A stretch of 64,000 nucleotides of DNA. Source: Verrucomicrobiaceae bacterium. GTDB lineage: Bacteria > Verrucomicrobiota > Verrucomicrobiia > Verrucomicrobiales > Verrucomicrobiaceae. Below, in pieces: positions 1-10,900 of this stretch. Every line of letters begins with the position of its first letter. Positions within the stretch are counted from its first letter, which is position 1. The DNA lies in contig JAEUHJ010000204.1 in assembly GCA_016795375.1 (NCBI GenBank), forward strand, positions 28,454 to 92,453, given 5' to 3'. The notes under the pieces are model-generated. The model had not been told where the DNA came from, searched no databases, and saw only the letters and a list, made by a program, of their open reading frames with translations. Both the position numbers and the translations under genes were made by a program.

Positions 1-276
1 CAGGTCCGTGCGCACCAGGATCACCGGCCCGTCACCGTTCCTCAAAACACCGACGACACCATGCCCGCCGACCTTCTCGGTGACCTCCAGGCCCGCCGCG
101 CGCAGCTCCTTGGCGACCCGCGTCGCCGTCTCGACCTCGTGCAGGGAAAGCTCGGGGTTCGCGTGCAGCTCCTTGTAGAGTTCCACGAGCGACGGCAGCT
201 CTTGTTTCGTGATCGACGCGACGTCAGCGGCGATGGCGGATGAAACTACGAGAATGGCGGCAAGGATGGTTTTCAT
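1..276 (-). CDS. M20-family amidohydrolase/peptidase, N-terminal part (runs off left edge)
   Basis: Read leftwards from an ATG whose complement is at 274-276, 92 codons stay open to the window edge. The product starts with a signal peptide (MKTILAAILVVSSAIAA, Ala-rich c-region), so it is exported. The mature part shows LYKELHANPELSLHE, then a stretch equivalent to ATRVAKELRAAGLEVTEKVG, then GPVILVRTDL. This is the usual opening of M20 metallo-hydrolases of the amidohydrolase/hippurate hydrolase/IAA-amino-acid hydrolase type. RTDL is the lead-in to the first metal ligand (usually RxDxDALP), which lies outside the window. The family cleaves N-acyl or peptide amide bonds with a two-metal centre. 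Substrate cannot be inferred. No strong ribosome site precedes the start. Confidence 0.85.
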   Translation of the reverse strand, partial: MKTILAAILVVSSAIAADVASITKQELPSLVELYKELHANPELSLHEVETATRVAKELRAAGLEVTEKVGGHGVVGVLRNGDGPVILVRTDL

Positions 277-556
277 GAAGGTGTGCTGCAGAGGGTGAGG
301 CCGTCCGTCTCTGAGAATGAACAACGAGCCAGAGCGAGGATACTGTCACAGAAAATCGTCTCCGCATGCGCCGGTATGCAGCGCCCTCATCGTCACCAGG
401 GCGCCCAGCGCCGAAGACTGCCGTGAGACACGGCGCAAACCGGCGCTGTGTTCGCAACCGCTTATCACCAACCTGGCGGCGAGGGTGGGGAAACGGCGGC
501 GGCTGGTTGTTGCGTGTGATGGTAACGAGATCAGGAGGATCAAGGCAGCTCAGATC
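277..556. other. 280-bp intergenic stretch without a recognisable gene
   Basis: Lies between the end of the esterase and the start of the M20 gene, both on the minus strand. Open frames here are short or are antisense extensions from neighbours, with no recognisable protein. It should contain the M20 promoter, but I see no convincing -35/-10 pair. Confidence 0.5.
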
Positions 557-1396
557 TCAGGGCGCGTTTTCAAGCCAGCCCATGCTGCGCATCCATTCGG
601 CGCAGCGCTGCGGCCAGGCGTTGATGGGGTGATGGTTGTCGCGCATGCCGAAGCCGTGGCCGCCTTGGGTGAAGAGGTGGAGTTCGCAGGGGATGCGGCG
701 CTTTTTGTATTCGAGGTAGAGCACGGCCGCGGCGGCGGGATTCTGACCGTCGTCATGGGCGCAGGCGAGGAACATGGGCGGCGCGCCTGCGGGCACGCTG
801 AAGCCGTCTTTGAACTTCGCGGGGGACTTGGGATCCACAAAACCGCCGCCGTAGATCATGATGCCGAAGTCCGGCAGGGCGGAGGCGACGGGACGATCAC
901 ACGCGAGGTGGGCGAGGAGGTTCCCGCCAGCACTGAAGCCGAGCAGACCGACGCGGGCCGGATTGAGTCCCCACTCTTTGGCATGGGAACGGACGAGCAA
1001 GAGAGCCTGGGCGGCATCCCGGACGGGTTTTTCGTGCGGCGCGGCCTCGTCGCGGGTGGGCGTGCGGTATTTGAGCAGGATGCTGGTGACGCCGATGCTG
1101 CCGAGCCACTCGCAGACCTGCGTGCCTTCGTGAACGGCGGAGAGGAAAATGTAAGCGCCGCCAGGCGCGACGATGACGCTCGTGCCATTGGGCTTTTCAG
1201 GCCGATACACGGTGATCGTGGGATCGTGGATGTCGGTGATGGTGCTTTTGCCGGCCCTGGTGCGGATGAAGTCATCGGTGGCTTTGGAATGCGGCTGCAT
1301 TTCTCCAGGAGCGCCATCAGGCCAGAGTCTGATCTCGATGGGTTCGGCGGCCTGCAACGACAGCGCGGCGAGGACGAGCAAAGGCAGCAGTTTCAT
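557..1396 (-). CDS. Secreted alpha/beta hydrolase, acetyl-xylan-esterase/BD-FAE-like
   Basis: 279 residues from the ATG at 1396, chosen because it opens a signal peptide (MKLLPLLVLAALSLQAAEP). An in-frame ATG 15 bp upstream would only lengthen the n-region. The fold is alpha/beta-hydrolase: oxyanion-hole segment VIVAPGGAY (about 74-82), nucleophile elbow GFSAGG with Ser155, acid candidates Asp215/216 in AHDDG, and catalytic His247 in QGGHGFG. The early LWPDGAPG is typical of the XynB-like secreted carbohydrate esterases common in Verrucomicrobiota and Planctomycetota, which remove acetyl or feruloyl groups from plant or algal polysaccharides. The substrate is family-level inference. It stands alone and is divergent from the TraB/GumN gene, so the 114 bp between them should hold both promoters. 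Confidence 0.88.
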   Translation of the reverse strand: MKLLPLLVLAALSLQAAEPIEIRLWPDGAPGEMQPHSKATDDFIRTRAGKSTITDIHDPTITVYRPEKPNGTSVIVAPGGAYIFLSAVHEGTQVCEWLGSIGVTSILLKYRTPTRDEAAPHEKPVRDAAQALLLVRSHAKEWGLNPARVGLLGFSAGGNLLAHLACDRPVASALPDFGIMIYGGGFVDPKSPAKFKDGFSVPAGAPPMFLACAHDDGQNPAAAAVLYLEYKKRRIPCELHLFTQGGHGFGMRDNHHPINAWPQRCAEWMRSMGWLENAP

Positions 1397-1510
1397 GCGG
1401 AATGACCGCATGATGACGGAAAGGCTGGATTTGTCACCCGGGGAGAAAGCGCCGGCTTGCGGTTGCAGTTGATGGTTGCATCCCGTTTGCAGCGCGTGTT
1501 TGGGTCGCCG

Positions 1511-2428
1511 ATGCTGCTCCTCCGTCTTGTTGTTCTCTTCGCGCTCGTCGTTTGCGCAGTCGCATGTAAGCGTGAGGCTGAGAAATTCATTCCTGATGGG
1601 GAGGGTGACGGCAGCGTGTGGGTGGTGGACGGCCCGAATGGCGGGCGGCTGTATCTCTGCGGCACGATCCACATCCTGCGTGAGAAGGACTACCCGCTGG
1701 CTCCGGCCTACGAGGCGGCCTATGCGAGTTCCAACAAGCTCGTGCTGGAGCTGCCGCCGGGCGCGACGTCCGGGCCGGAGCTGGCGGGCCGCATGTCGCA
1801 ACTCGGCCTGTATTCAGCGGACACGTCGTTGGAGGCGAACGTGGGCAGGGAGACGTGGGAGGCGGTGAAAAAGTGGACGGAGAAGCGCGAGCTGGAGGTT
1901 TCCTCGATGAACCGCTACCGCCCGTGGTTCATGGCGTTGCTGATGACGAACCTCGAATATGCCAGTCTGGGGGCGAAGGCGGAGATGGGGGTGGACACCT
2001 ATTTTGAGAAACGGGCGAAGGAGGACGGCAAGCCCGCGGAGGGACTCGAGACCGCGGAGTTTCAAATCCAGCTTTTCGCCTCTCTGAGCGACAAACAGCA
2101 GCGGGAGTTGCTGGAGCAGACACTCGCCGAGATCAGCCATGTGGCGGAGGAATACGAAAAAATCGTCGCAGCATGGAAACATGGCGACCTGGCGGCGTTG
2201 GAGGAGATGATGACGCGCGAGTCGGAACGCTACCCCGACTTGAACGAGCTGTTCGTCACCGCCCGCAACCTGGCCTGGATGGGCCGCCTGGAGCAGATGC
2301 TCAAAAACGGGGAGAGGGTGATGGTGCTCACCGGGACGCTCCATTTCATCTCGGACACGGGCCTGGTCGAACTGATGCGCAAACGCGGCCATCGCGTGCG
2401 GCACTACCGCGAGGTGACGGACTTCTGA
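1511..2428 (+). CDS. TraB/GumN (TIKI-like) family lipoprotein
   Basis: 305 residues from the ATG at 1511, which opens a compact lipoprotein signal (MLLLRLVVLFALVVCAVAC, lipobox AVAC, lipidated Cys19). In-frame starts at 1457 (TTG, preceded by GGGAGA) and 1472 (ATG) are possible but give an unusually long n-region. The two family signatures are present: YLCGTIHI near residue 50, and VLTGTLHFISDTGLVEL near 273, followed by the usual GHRV strand close to the C-terminus. The middle is helical and has the EMGVDTYF box (about 160). TraB/GumN/TIKI proteins are metal-dependent putative proteases of the erythromycin-esterase-like clan. The bacterial members are poorly characterised, so no specific function is claimed. 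Convergent with kdsD. Confidence 0.85.
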   Translation: MLLLRLVVLFALVVCAVACKREAEKFIPDGEGDGSVWVVDGPNGGRLYLCGTIHILREKDYPLAPAYEAAYASSNKLVLELPPGATSGPELAGRMSQLGLYSADTSLEANVGRETWEAVKKWTEKRELEVSSMNRYRPWFMALLMTNLEYASLGAKAEMGVDTYFEKRAKEDGKPAEGLETAEFQIQLFASLSDKQQRELLEQTLAEISHVAEEYEKIVAAWKHGDLAALEEMMTRESERYPDLNELFVTARNLAWMGRLEQMLKNGERVMVLTGTLHFISDTGLVELMRKRGHRVRHYREVTDF

Positions 2429-2431
2429 AAC

Positions 2432-2465
2432 AGTTTCACGTTGTCCGAGTGCCCGGCTTGAAACT
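2432..2465. terminator. Weak bidirectional hairpin between convergent genes
   Basis: AGTTTCA (2432-2438) pairs perfectly with TGAAACT (2459-2465) across a 20-nt loop. The stem lies just after the TraB/GumN stop and just before the kdsD stop, which is the right place for a shared terminator. There is no proper T-run on either side, so it is a weak candidate. Confidence 0.25.
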
Positions 2466-2472
2466 TTGAGCT

Positions 2473-3444
2473 CTATATCAACCTCAGCCGCGTGAGATCC
2501 TGCGTGTCCACCATGCCGACGGGCCTGCCGTCGTCATCCACGACGACGATGTCATCGACACGGTTGTTCTGCAACGTGGCGAGCACCTCGGCCGCGAGCT
2601 TGCCGGCCTGGATGCTGATGGGGCGTTGCGTCATGAACTCGCGCACTGCGCTCTCGGCGATGCGGTGGTCCTTCTGGAAGGCGCGGACAAAATCGCCATG
2701 CGTGAAGACGCCGGCGAGCGTGCCGTCTGCGTTGGCGACGACGGCGGCGCCGCTGCGCGCTTTCGTCATGGCCTGCAAAGCCTCCCTTACAAGGGTTTCA
2801 GGCGTGATGATGGCGAGCTGCCCGCCGCTGCGCATGACATCACTCACGCGAGTGAGCAGCGCACGGCCCAGCGAGCCGCCGGGATGCAGCCTCGCAAAAT
2901 CCTCCGCCCGCACCCCCCTGGCCTCCAGCAGGGTCATCGCCAGCGCGTCGCAGAGCACGAGCATGGTCGTGGTGCTGGAGGTGGGCGCGAGATTGAGAGG
3001 GCATGCCTCCTGCGTGACCTGCACGTCGAGCACGACGTCGGCATTTCTGGCCAGGGTGGACTGCTGGCCACCGGTGACGGCAATGATCGGAATGCCGAAG
3101 CGCTTCAGGTGCGGCAGGAGATCGAGCAGCTCGGAGGTCTCCCCGCTGTAGCTGAGCAGGATCGCCAGATCGCCCTCATCCACCACGCCGAGGTCGCCGT
3201 GCAGGGCGTCACCGACATTGAGCAGGACGGTGGTGGCCCCGGTGCTGTTGAGCGTGGCGGCCAGCTTCCGCCCGATGTTGCCGCTCTTGCCCACGCCGCA
3301 GACGATGAGTTTCCCTTTGCCGCGGACGCAGGACAGCAGCTTCTCGACGGCATGGGCGAAGTTCCCGTCTATGCGCGCATGCAGGCGCTGCAGCTCCTCG
3401 ATTTCGAGCTGGATGACGTGTCGGGCTTTTTCCGGGTAATTCAT
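2473..3444 (-). CDS. kdsD: Arabinose-5-phosphate isomerase (KpsF/GutQ family)
   Basis: 323 residues, the usual length for the family. A SIS sugar-isomerase domain (about 35-165) shows VCGVGKSGNIGRKLAATLNS, LLSYSGETSELL and TSSTTTMLVLCDALA. It is followed by the linker LHPGGSLGR typical of KdsD/KpsF, then two CBS domains (about 205-260 and 268-320). The enzyme interconverts ribulose-5-phosphate and arabinose-5-phosphate, the first step towards Kdo for lipopolysaccharide, in the cytoplasm. Its presence fits an outer membrane with Kdo-type LPS. The ATG at 3444 begins the normal N-terminal helix. It is transcribed away from the gene at 3551, sharing a 106-bp divergent promoter region. No other Kdo gene is adjacent. 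Confidence 0.95.
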   Translation of the reverse strand: MNYPEKARHVIQLEIEELQRLHARIDGNFAHAVEKLLSCVRGKGKLIVCGVGKSGNIGRKLAATLNSTGATTVLLNVGDALHGDLGVVDEGDLAILLSYSGETSELLDLLPHLKRFGIPIIAVTGGQQSTLARNADVVLDVQVTQEACPLNLAPTSSTTTMLVLCDALAMTLLEARGVRAEDFARLHPGGSLGRALLTRVSDVMRSGGQLAIITPETLVREALQAMTKARSGAAVVANADGTLAGVFTHGDFVRAFQKDHRIAESAVREFMTQRPISIQAGKLAAEVLATLQNNRVDDIVVVDDDGRPVGMVDTQDLTRLRLI

Positions 3445-3550
3445 GGACGGGAAACTTTAGACGGAGACGCGGAGGCGGCAACCAAGTGCTTGAGCCTGGG
3501 CCGATTCCCCGCCAAGATGGTCGTTGCCGCCCGCTCATACACAACAACGT

Positions 3551-4546
3551 ATGTCTTCGCCTTCCGGTTCCAACGGTTCCCACCGCGCCTTCCTGGGCGT
3601 CTGTGCCACGCTTTGCATCTGCCTGTTGCTGACGCTTTTTGTCGGATGGAAATGGTATTTCGAAAACCTCTCCAACCGCAATATGCTGATTGAGCTGGCG
3701 AAAAAGGCCGAGGCCCGCGCCCAGGGATTGGAAAAAATGGGACTCATGATCGACACCGGCGCGGCCACACCCTCACCGTCGGCACCGCCAGCTTCCAACG
3801 TGAGCGAGCTTCCTGCCCCGGCGTCCGCCACCGCCCCACCCTCCGACGATGAACTTCCGGGAAAATTCTCCATCAAGGAGTTGCCGCTTCTGGAAACCTC
3901 CGAGGAAGTCGTGCAGGCGCTCGCCATGCTCGATCAGTATTGGAAGATTGAAGCATGGCAGGACAAAGTGCCTTTCGTGGCCCGCTCGGACCGAGTCTCA
4001 GACCTGATGAAAGACTTTTACGAGACGCAGAAGGGGGCGGATCCCATGCCGGGCGGGCTCGTCAGCAAGGCTCGGTATCAGATCGACGGCATCGAGATTC
4101 TTTATTTCAGCTACACCAGCAACCGTCCCAGCGGCACGCTGGAAGTCGCCATGCTGCGCGAGACGGATGGCAAGTTCCGCATCGATTGGGAAAGTCTCAC
4201 GGGTTACGGCGAGATGTCCTTTGGAGACTTCCGGGAAAAGCGCCCTGTCAAACCCGTGACTTTGCGCGCTTATGCGCGGCGTTTTGAGTACTTCAATTTT
4301 GAGTTCTCCGACGCTGACAAGTATCTCTGCGTCAAGCTGACCGCCGGAAACGGCGAAAGCTCCATCTATGCCTACTGTGAACGAGGGACAAAGCTCGCCC
4401 GCTGGCTGGAAAGCGACATGGCAGGAACCGGACCCACCAGCCTCAAGGGCTACACCGTGCAGGTCTCCTTTCCTCCGAACGCACAGTCAAACCAGTGCGT
4501 TTTTCTCAACAAGCTGCTCACTCCCCGCTGGCTTTCCCTGCGGTAA
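3551..4546 (+). CDS. Membrane-anchored protein of unknown function
   Basis: 331 residues from the ATG at 3551. An in-frame TTG at 3524 would add nine residues and is less likely. After a short Ser-rich cytoplasmic N-terminus, one hydrophobic segment (about 15-37, AFLGVCATLCICLLLTLFVG) anchors the protein. A charged helical stretch (about 45-65) and a Pro/Ala/Ser linker (about 70-100) follow. A globular periplasmic domain (about 105-331) contains the boxes EEVVQALAMLDQYWKIEAW, LEVAMLRETDGKFRIDWESL and CVFLNKLLTPRWL. I do not recognise the domain. The alternation of short beta-strands and the FRIDWESLTG phrase recall conserved hypothetical proteins of Verrucomicrobiota. Divergent from kdsD and convergent with the ferredoxin gene 33 bp away. 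No function is proposed. Confidence 0.8.
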   Translation: MSSPSGSNGSHRAFLGVCATLCICLLLTLFVGWKWYFENLSNRNMLIELAKKAEARAQGLEKMGLMIDTGAATPSPSAPPASNVSELPAPASATAPPSDDELPGKFSIKELPLLETSEEVVQALAMLDQYWKIEAWQDKVPFVARSDRVSDLMKDFYETQKGADPMPGGLVSKARYQIDGIEILYFSYTSNRPSGTLEVAMLRETDGKFRIDWESLTGYGEMSFGDFREKRPVKPVTLRAYARRFEYFNFEFSDADKYLCVKLTAGNGESSIYAYCERGTKLARWLESDMAGTGPTSLKGYTVQVSFPPNAQSNQCVFLNKLLTPRWLSLR

Positions 4547-4579
4547 GCCATGCCGTTGTCCGGCGGAGCGGAAAAAGAA

Positions 4580-4813
4580 TCACTCGCCGTCGCGACCGAT
4601 CGCCTCCACCGGGCAGCCCGTCAGGGCTTCTTCGCAAAGATTGCGCTCGTCATCGTTCTCCGGCTGCTTGTAGAGGAAGGAATGGCCGCCGTCATCATCG
4701 CGCTTGAAGTTGGCCGGGGCCGTCTCGCGGCACAGGTCGCAGTCGATGCACTGGTCATCGACATAATAGGCTCCGGGGGCGTTCTGGGAATACTTGTTTG
4801 CTGCGTCGGCCAT
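4580..4813 (-). CDS. Small [4Fe-4S]-type ferredoxin
   Basis: 77 residues from the ATG at 4813, giving MADAANKYSQNAPGAYYVDD. A longer frame upstream is Arg/Pro-rich and not protein-like. The cluster box is CIDCDLCRETAP (C-x2-C-x2-C, no fourth Cys at the usual nearby position), and the last ligand is in the distal CEEALTGCPVEAI. This is the single-cluster arrangement of Bacillus-type ferredoxins, with one extra Cys seven residues before the CP motif that could allow a disulfide or an alternative cluster. The protein is acidic (DDDGG, PENDDERN), as expected for an electron carrier. It stands alone, so its redox partner is unknown. Divergent from the large secreted-protein gene. Confidence 0.88.
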   Translation of the reverse strand: MADAANKYSQNAPGAYYVDDQCIDCDLCRETAPANFKRDDDGGHSFLYKQPENDDERNLCEEALTGCPVEAIGRDGE

Positions 4814-4992
4814 GTGGGTCTGGGGTGAGGGCCGCGACAGTAGTGCCCGCCCCCCCTGTTTCAAACGCTTTTTTGCCCGCGTCAGCCGTGCTGCCTTGCC
4901 CGCCGACGGTCAAATTGACAGCCTCTTTACAATAAAAGCTCGCCACCGCCGTGATGCTCGCCGCATCATTGCTCCACATCCCGTCAACGGCC

Positions 4993-7900
4993 ATGAAAAC
5001 GCTCGCCCTCGTCCTCCTGCTGCCCCTCGCCGCCCTCGCCGAAAATGAAATCGGCTTCATCGAGCGCTTCGCCCTCGCTGCCGACCGTGCCAAAGCCCTC
5101 GCCGAGCTCGTCCCCGGCTCCCATGAGTATTACTTCTTCCACGCCCTCCATTACCAAAACACCCGCGACACCGCCAGACTCAACACCCTCCTCAACGAGT
5201 GGCGCAAACGCACGCCGGACGAAAACGAGGCCCGCCGCGTCATTTTGAACCGCGAGGCCGTCCTCGATTACGAGAAGAACCCGCAAGCCACGCTGAAATA
5301 CCTCATCGAGCGCCTCGGCATCCGCCACGACCACCAGCGGCAGGTGCCGGATGCAAAGCCCGACCTGCCCACCAGCCTCGATCCGGCGAAAATCAGCCGC
5401 GAGGTCTTCCTGCGCGATGCCTTGAACAACGACCGTGGCCTCCAGAGCCTCTCGCAGGACGCCCTCGCCTCCCTCCTCCGAGATCAAATCGCCCTCACGC
5501 CCGATCAGCGCCGCGCCGTGCTGCAAAAACTCCAGCGCCCCGATGTGCCGAACCTCGTCGCCGCGCTGAATGCGGACTTCAAAGCGGAGCCGTTCATCGG
5601 TTTCGGCGATCTGCCGATTCATCGCCAGCTTTTGATCTCGCAGCTTGATGAGCTGAAAGCCGAGCACGGCCAGAGCACCAACTTCATCTACACCTACCTG
5701 CGCAAACTGGCCCCCAGCGCCGATGTGAGCCTCGAATACGATGAAGCCGAGCGCGAGGTCTGGCTCGACCGCGTGTGGGCCTTCGCGCAGGGCGTCAACT
5801 CGCATAAAACTCTCAAAGCCCGCATCCTTTACCTCCGCCTCGATCACGACCGCAAAAAGGGCGTCTATGATCGCGGGCGCTTCCTCGCCTACCTGCAGCT
5901 CCCGCGCCGCATGGCCTACATCAATGAGGACTTCCTCCGCACCTACAACTCCGACTGGTGTGACCTCGACGCCGACCTCAGCGACCCACTTGTGAGCTCC
6001 CCGCCCGTCCACAACGACGAAGAACTCGTCCGCGACTACTTCCTCCACCTCTTCGCCAGTTCAGCCGACCAAAACTCCACCGCTCCAGCACTCCTCGCGC
6101 CGTGGACGCCGCACGTCAGCGACAAATGGCTGCGACCAATCCTCGCCGAGGCGCTCATCACTAATGGCATCGGCAATGCCGAGAAATGGGCCTCGCTCAT
6201 CACGCCCACGGAGTTTCAGGCGCTCAAAGACCGTGTGGACATCGAATTCCCCGCCACGAACGCGCCGCAGTTCCTGCCGGGCGATGACATCGCGTTCGAC
6301 GTCGTCGTCAAAAACACGCCGAAGCTCATCGTGAAGATTTTCGAGCTCAACACGCTCAATTTCTTCCAGACGCAGCAGCGCCAGCTCAACACCGACCTCA
6401 ATCTCGACGGCCTCGTCGCCAACAGCGAGCAGACGCACACCTTCGACACCAGCCCCTTCAAGCGCACGCGGCAAAAATTCGCCTTCCCCGACCTCAAAGG
6501 CAAACGCGGCGCCTGGATCATCGAATTCATCGGCGGCGGCCGCAGCAGCCGCGCGCTCATCCGCACCGGCCAGTGGCATGTTTTGCAGCAAACCGGCCCC
6601 GCGGGCGAATTGGTGCTCGTTCTCGATGAAAAGAACCAGCCCGTCAAAGACGCCGTCGCGTGGTTCGAGGGCCGCAAACTCACCGTGGATGAAAAACTCG
6701 GCCGCATCGCCATTCCGTTCACGAACCAGCCTGGCACGAAGAATCTCATCATCGGCGATGCCGCCGGCACCTTCGCCACGCTTACGCAATTCAATCACAA
6801 CTCCGAAGACTATCGCCTCGACGCCCAATTCCACATCGAGCGCGAGCAACTCCTCGCCCGTCGCGAGGCCACGCTGGCCGTGCGCACGGCTTTGATGCTC
6901 GGCGAGACCCATCTCGCCCCTGAGCTGCTCACCGAGCCAAAACTGACCATCACCAGCACCACGCACGACGGCATTTCGACGACTCGCGAAGTCAAAGACC
7001 TCAAACTCAGCGCTGGCAGCGTCCTCACGCACACGCTCAGCGTGCCGGAGCGCCTTGCGAGCCTCGCCGTCACCTTCACGGCCAAAGTCGATGTCCTCAG
7101 CAACGGCGGCACCAAAAAAGACCTCACAGCGCAACACGCTTGGATCCTCAACGACATCAACAAAACCGAAGCCACCAACGACGGCCACCTCAGCACCTTC
7201 GATGGCAGCCGCGTGTTCGAGCTTCTCGGCAAAAACGGCGAACCTGTCGCCGACCAGCAGGTCATCTTCACCTTCAAGCACCGCGACTTCACCCGAGTGC
7301 AGACTTATCCGCTCAAAACCGACGACAAAGGCCGCGTCGCTTTGGGCAAACTCGAAGGCATCGAGCAAGTCACCGCGAAAATCCCCAACGGCCGCAGCAG
7401 TTCATGGCCGCTCGAAGAAGCCGACAGCACGCTTTCCACGATCATCCAAGCCATCGAAGGCGAACTCGTGCGCATTCCGGAACGTAGAACGGGTTTTCAA
7501 CCCGTTTCCCTACTCTCCCAATCCGCCGGAACCTTCACTTCCGACCATAAATCTCTCCTCAAAGCCGAAAACGGCTTCCTCACCATCACCGGCCTCAAAC
7601 CCGGCGACTACTCCCTCAAACTCGCCGACCAACTCATCGCCATCAAAGTCACGAAAGGCGAAGTCATCGGCGGCTGGGCGCTGGGAAAACATCGCCAGCT
7701 CGAACTCAAAGGCAATTCGCCGCTTTACATCATTGATGTCGCCTCCGACAAAGACTTCATCACCGTCAAACTCGCCCATAGCAGCCCGTTTGCCCGCGTG
7801 CATGTCGCCGCGTCGCGATTTCATCCTGGCAGCGGCCTTTTCGGCGGTCTCGGTGGCTTCGCACGCTTCGGCGCGGCTGCTGGCACGCCCGCCCGCAATC

Positions 7901-10900
7901 CGAACCTCTACTCCGCCGGTCGCGAGATCGGCGATGAATACCGCTACATCCTCGAGCGCCGCTATCTAAAACTCTTCCCCGGCAACATACTCACCCGCCC
8001 CGGCCTGCTGCTCAATCCATGGGAGATTCGCAGCACCGATCTCGATGCGTTCGACAATCAGGCCGGTGAAGGCGCATCCATGACTCGCGGTGGAGCCGCT
8101 GGAGCTGTCGAAAGCCCCAAAGCCATGCCTGCGAAGAAAAAGAACGGTCGCGATGCAGGCCCGCAAGGCGGCACGAACCTCGATTTCCTCGCCGCGGCCG
8201 CGCCGGTCATCTACAACCTCGTTCCCGACAAAGACGGCGTCGTGCGCATCGAGCGCAAAATGCTCGGCGACCGCCAGCATGTGCAAATCTATGCCGAGGA
8301 TCTGCAAAACGCCTCGTGGCGCACGCTCACGCTGCCGGAGGTGCCGACCAAATTTGCCGACCAGCGCCTCGCGCGGAATCTCGATCCCGCGAAGCCCTTC
8401 ACGCAGAAAAAAGAGATCACCGTGCTCGATACCGGCAAGTCGCTCACGCTCGCCGACATCCTCACCAGCGAGCTGGAGACCTACGACACGCTCGGCGGCA
8501 TCCACAGCCTCTTCACCACGCTCAGCGGCAATGGAAACCTCGCCGAGTTCGCCTTCGTGCTGAACTGGCCGAAGCTCAAGGACGACGAAAAGCTCGCCAA
8601 ATACGGCGAATACGCCTGCCACGAGCTGAACTTCTTCCTCCAGCGCAGAGACAAGCCCTTCTTCGACAAAGTCATCGCCCCGTATCTCGCCCACAAGAAG
8701 GACAAGACCTTCATGGACGAGTATCTGCTCGGCCTCGACCTCTCGAAACATCTCGAACCCTGGGCCTACGCCCGCCTCAACATCGTCGAGCGCATCCTGC
8801 TGGGCTCACGCATCCAAAACGAAGCGCCAAATGCCGCGCGACATGTGCGCGAACTCTGGGAGATGATCCCGCCGAATCCCGAGGAGGCCGATCGCTTGTT
8901 TGAAACGGCGCTGCGTGGCCGGGCGATGGAGAGTGGGTATGGCGATGATAAGTCTGCGCTTGGAGACTTGGAAAAAGCGAAGCAGCAGGCCGCTGTCGCC
9001 ATGCCACCATCTGCGTCGATGGATTCCATGCCTGCGGCAGCGCCTATGGCTGCGGATCCTTTTGCCGCCTCTTCAGCCCCCAGTTCAGGCGGCGGATTTG
9101 GCAGAGGCATGGGAGCGGGCGGCGCGCCCGGCGCGTTGCGTCGCTCAATGACTGCGCAGGAACTTCAGCAGCTTTCCGAATTGAAAAAAGCGGATGCAGG
9201 TTACGACCGCATCACCGGTCGCAAAGAATTGGAGGCTCTGGCTGACAAACGTGAAGGCGAACGAAGGGTAATGGTTGTCTTCAACGAAACAATCGCCCTC
9301 GGGGCCAGTGTCAACGTCAGCAGCGGCACGCTCGGCTACTTCGGCAAAGACGCCGCAGGCACTGCCCGCCAAGAGGTCCGCGCATTCTATCGCGCGCTTG
9401 GCCCGACGAAGGAATGGGCGGAGAACAACTACTACAAGCTGCGCATCACCGAGCAGGATGCTGATCTCGTCACCGTGAATGCGTTCTGGCGTGATTACGC
9501 GGCGTGGGTGGCGACGGGATCGAAGGGCGGGTTTGTTTCGTCGAATGTGGCGGAGGCGCATCGAAACTTCACGGAGATGATGCTGGCGCTGGCGGTGCTC
9601 GATCTGCCGTTTGAGGCACCGAAACACACGACGAAGGCGGAGAACGGCCAGTTCACCTTCACCACAGGCGGACCGTGCATTCTTTTCCACAAGGAGATCA
9701 AGCCCGTGGACGGCGACAAGTTGGCGCAGGGCCATCTCCTCGTCTCGCAAAGCTTCTTCCGGCACGGCGACCGCTACCGGATGGAGGGCAATGAGAAGTT
9801 CGAGAAGTATGTGACGGATGAATTCCTCACCGGCGTGACCTACGGCGCGAATGTGGTCGTCACGAACCCGACGAGCAGTCGCGTGAAGGCCGCCGTGCTG
9901 CTGCAAATCCCGCAGGGCGCGCTTCCCATCCTCGGCAGCAAGGCCACCGATTCGAAACAAGTGCGCCAGGAGCCTTACACGACGCAGACCTTTGAGTATC
10001 ACTTCTACTTCCCCGCGGTGTCGGCGAAGGCCGGCGTGAAGTTCGCACACTTCCCCGTGAACGTCGGCGGTGCGGCGGCGAAGCCGATGGAATTCAACGT
10101 CGTGGCCAAACTCACGCAGGTGGACAAGGCCTCGTGGGATTACGTCTCGCAAAACAGCACCGAGGCGGAGGTGTTTGCGTTCTTGGAGCAGAACAACCTG
10201 GAGGCGCTGGACTTCGAGCGTGTGGCGTGGCGCTGCAAGCAGGCGGATTTCTACAAGAAGCTCATCGGCTTCATGAACCAGCATCATGTCATCAACGACG
10301 CCGTTTTCAGCTACGCCTTCCTGCACAACGACGCGGGCATGCTCGGACAGCTTTTGAAGGATGACGGAGGCTACGGCCCCTACTTCGCGAGCAAGCTCGT
10401 GAGCATCGACCCCATCGAACTGCGCAGCTATGAGCACCTCGAATACTCACCGCTGGTGAACCAACGCGCCCACCGTCTCGGCAGCGAGTGGCGCATCGCG
10501 AATCCGGCGGTGCTCCAGCAATACACGCAGCTCCTCACCGCGCTGGCGCACAAGCCGCAGCTCGATGCCATGGATAGCATGAGCGTGGTCTATTACCTGT
10601 TTTTGCAGGGCCGCGTCGAGGAGGCGCTGGCGCGCTTCAAAGCCATCGACGCCACGAAACTGCCGACGCGGCTGCAACATGATTACTTCCAATGCTACGC
10701 GGCCTTTTATGAGGGAGATGTGGCTGCAGCGCGTGGTGTGGCCTCGAAACGGCTCGCAGGCTCGGAACTGCCTCCACGCTGGAAAACGCTCTTTTCGGAT
10801 GTTTTGACCCAAACCGACGAGATCGAAGGCAAAACCGCCAAATCCGAAAAAGCCGACCAACCGGACCGCGAAGCCCAGCAGGCCGCTTTGGCCTCCACGG

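Noticed and set aside
317..1405. 362-codon plus-strand frame over the esterase gene
   Set aside because: Antisense to a gene with an intact catalytic triad; no recognisable protein.
4915..4933. TTGACA followed by TACAAT upstream of the large secreted-protein gene
   Set aside because: Only 7 bases separate them, far from the 16-18 needed; no alternative partner at proper spacing.
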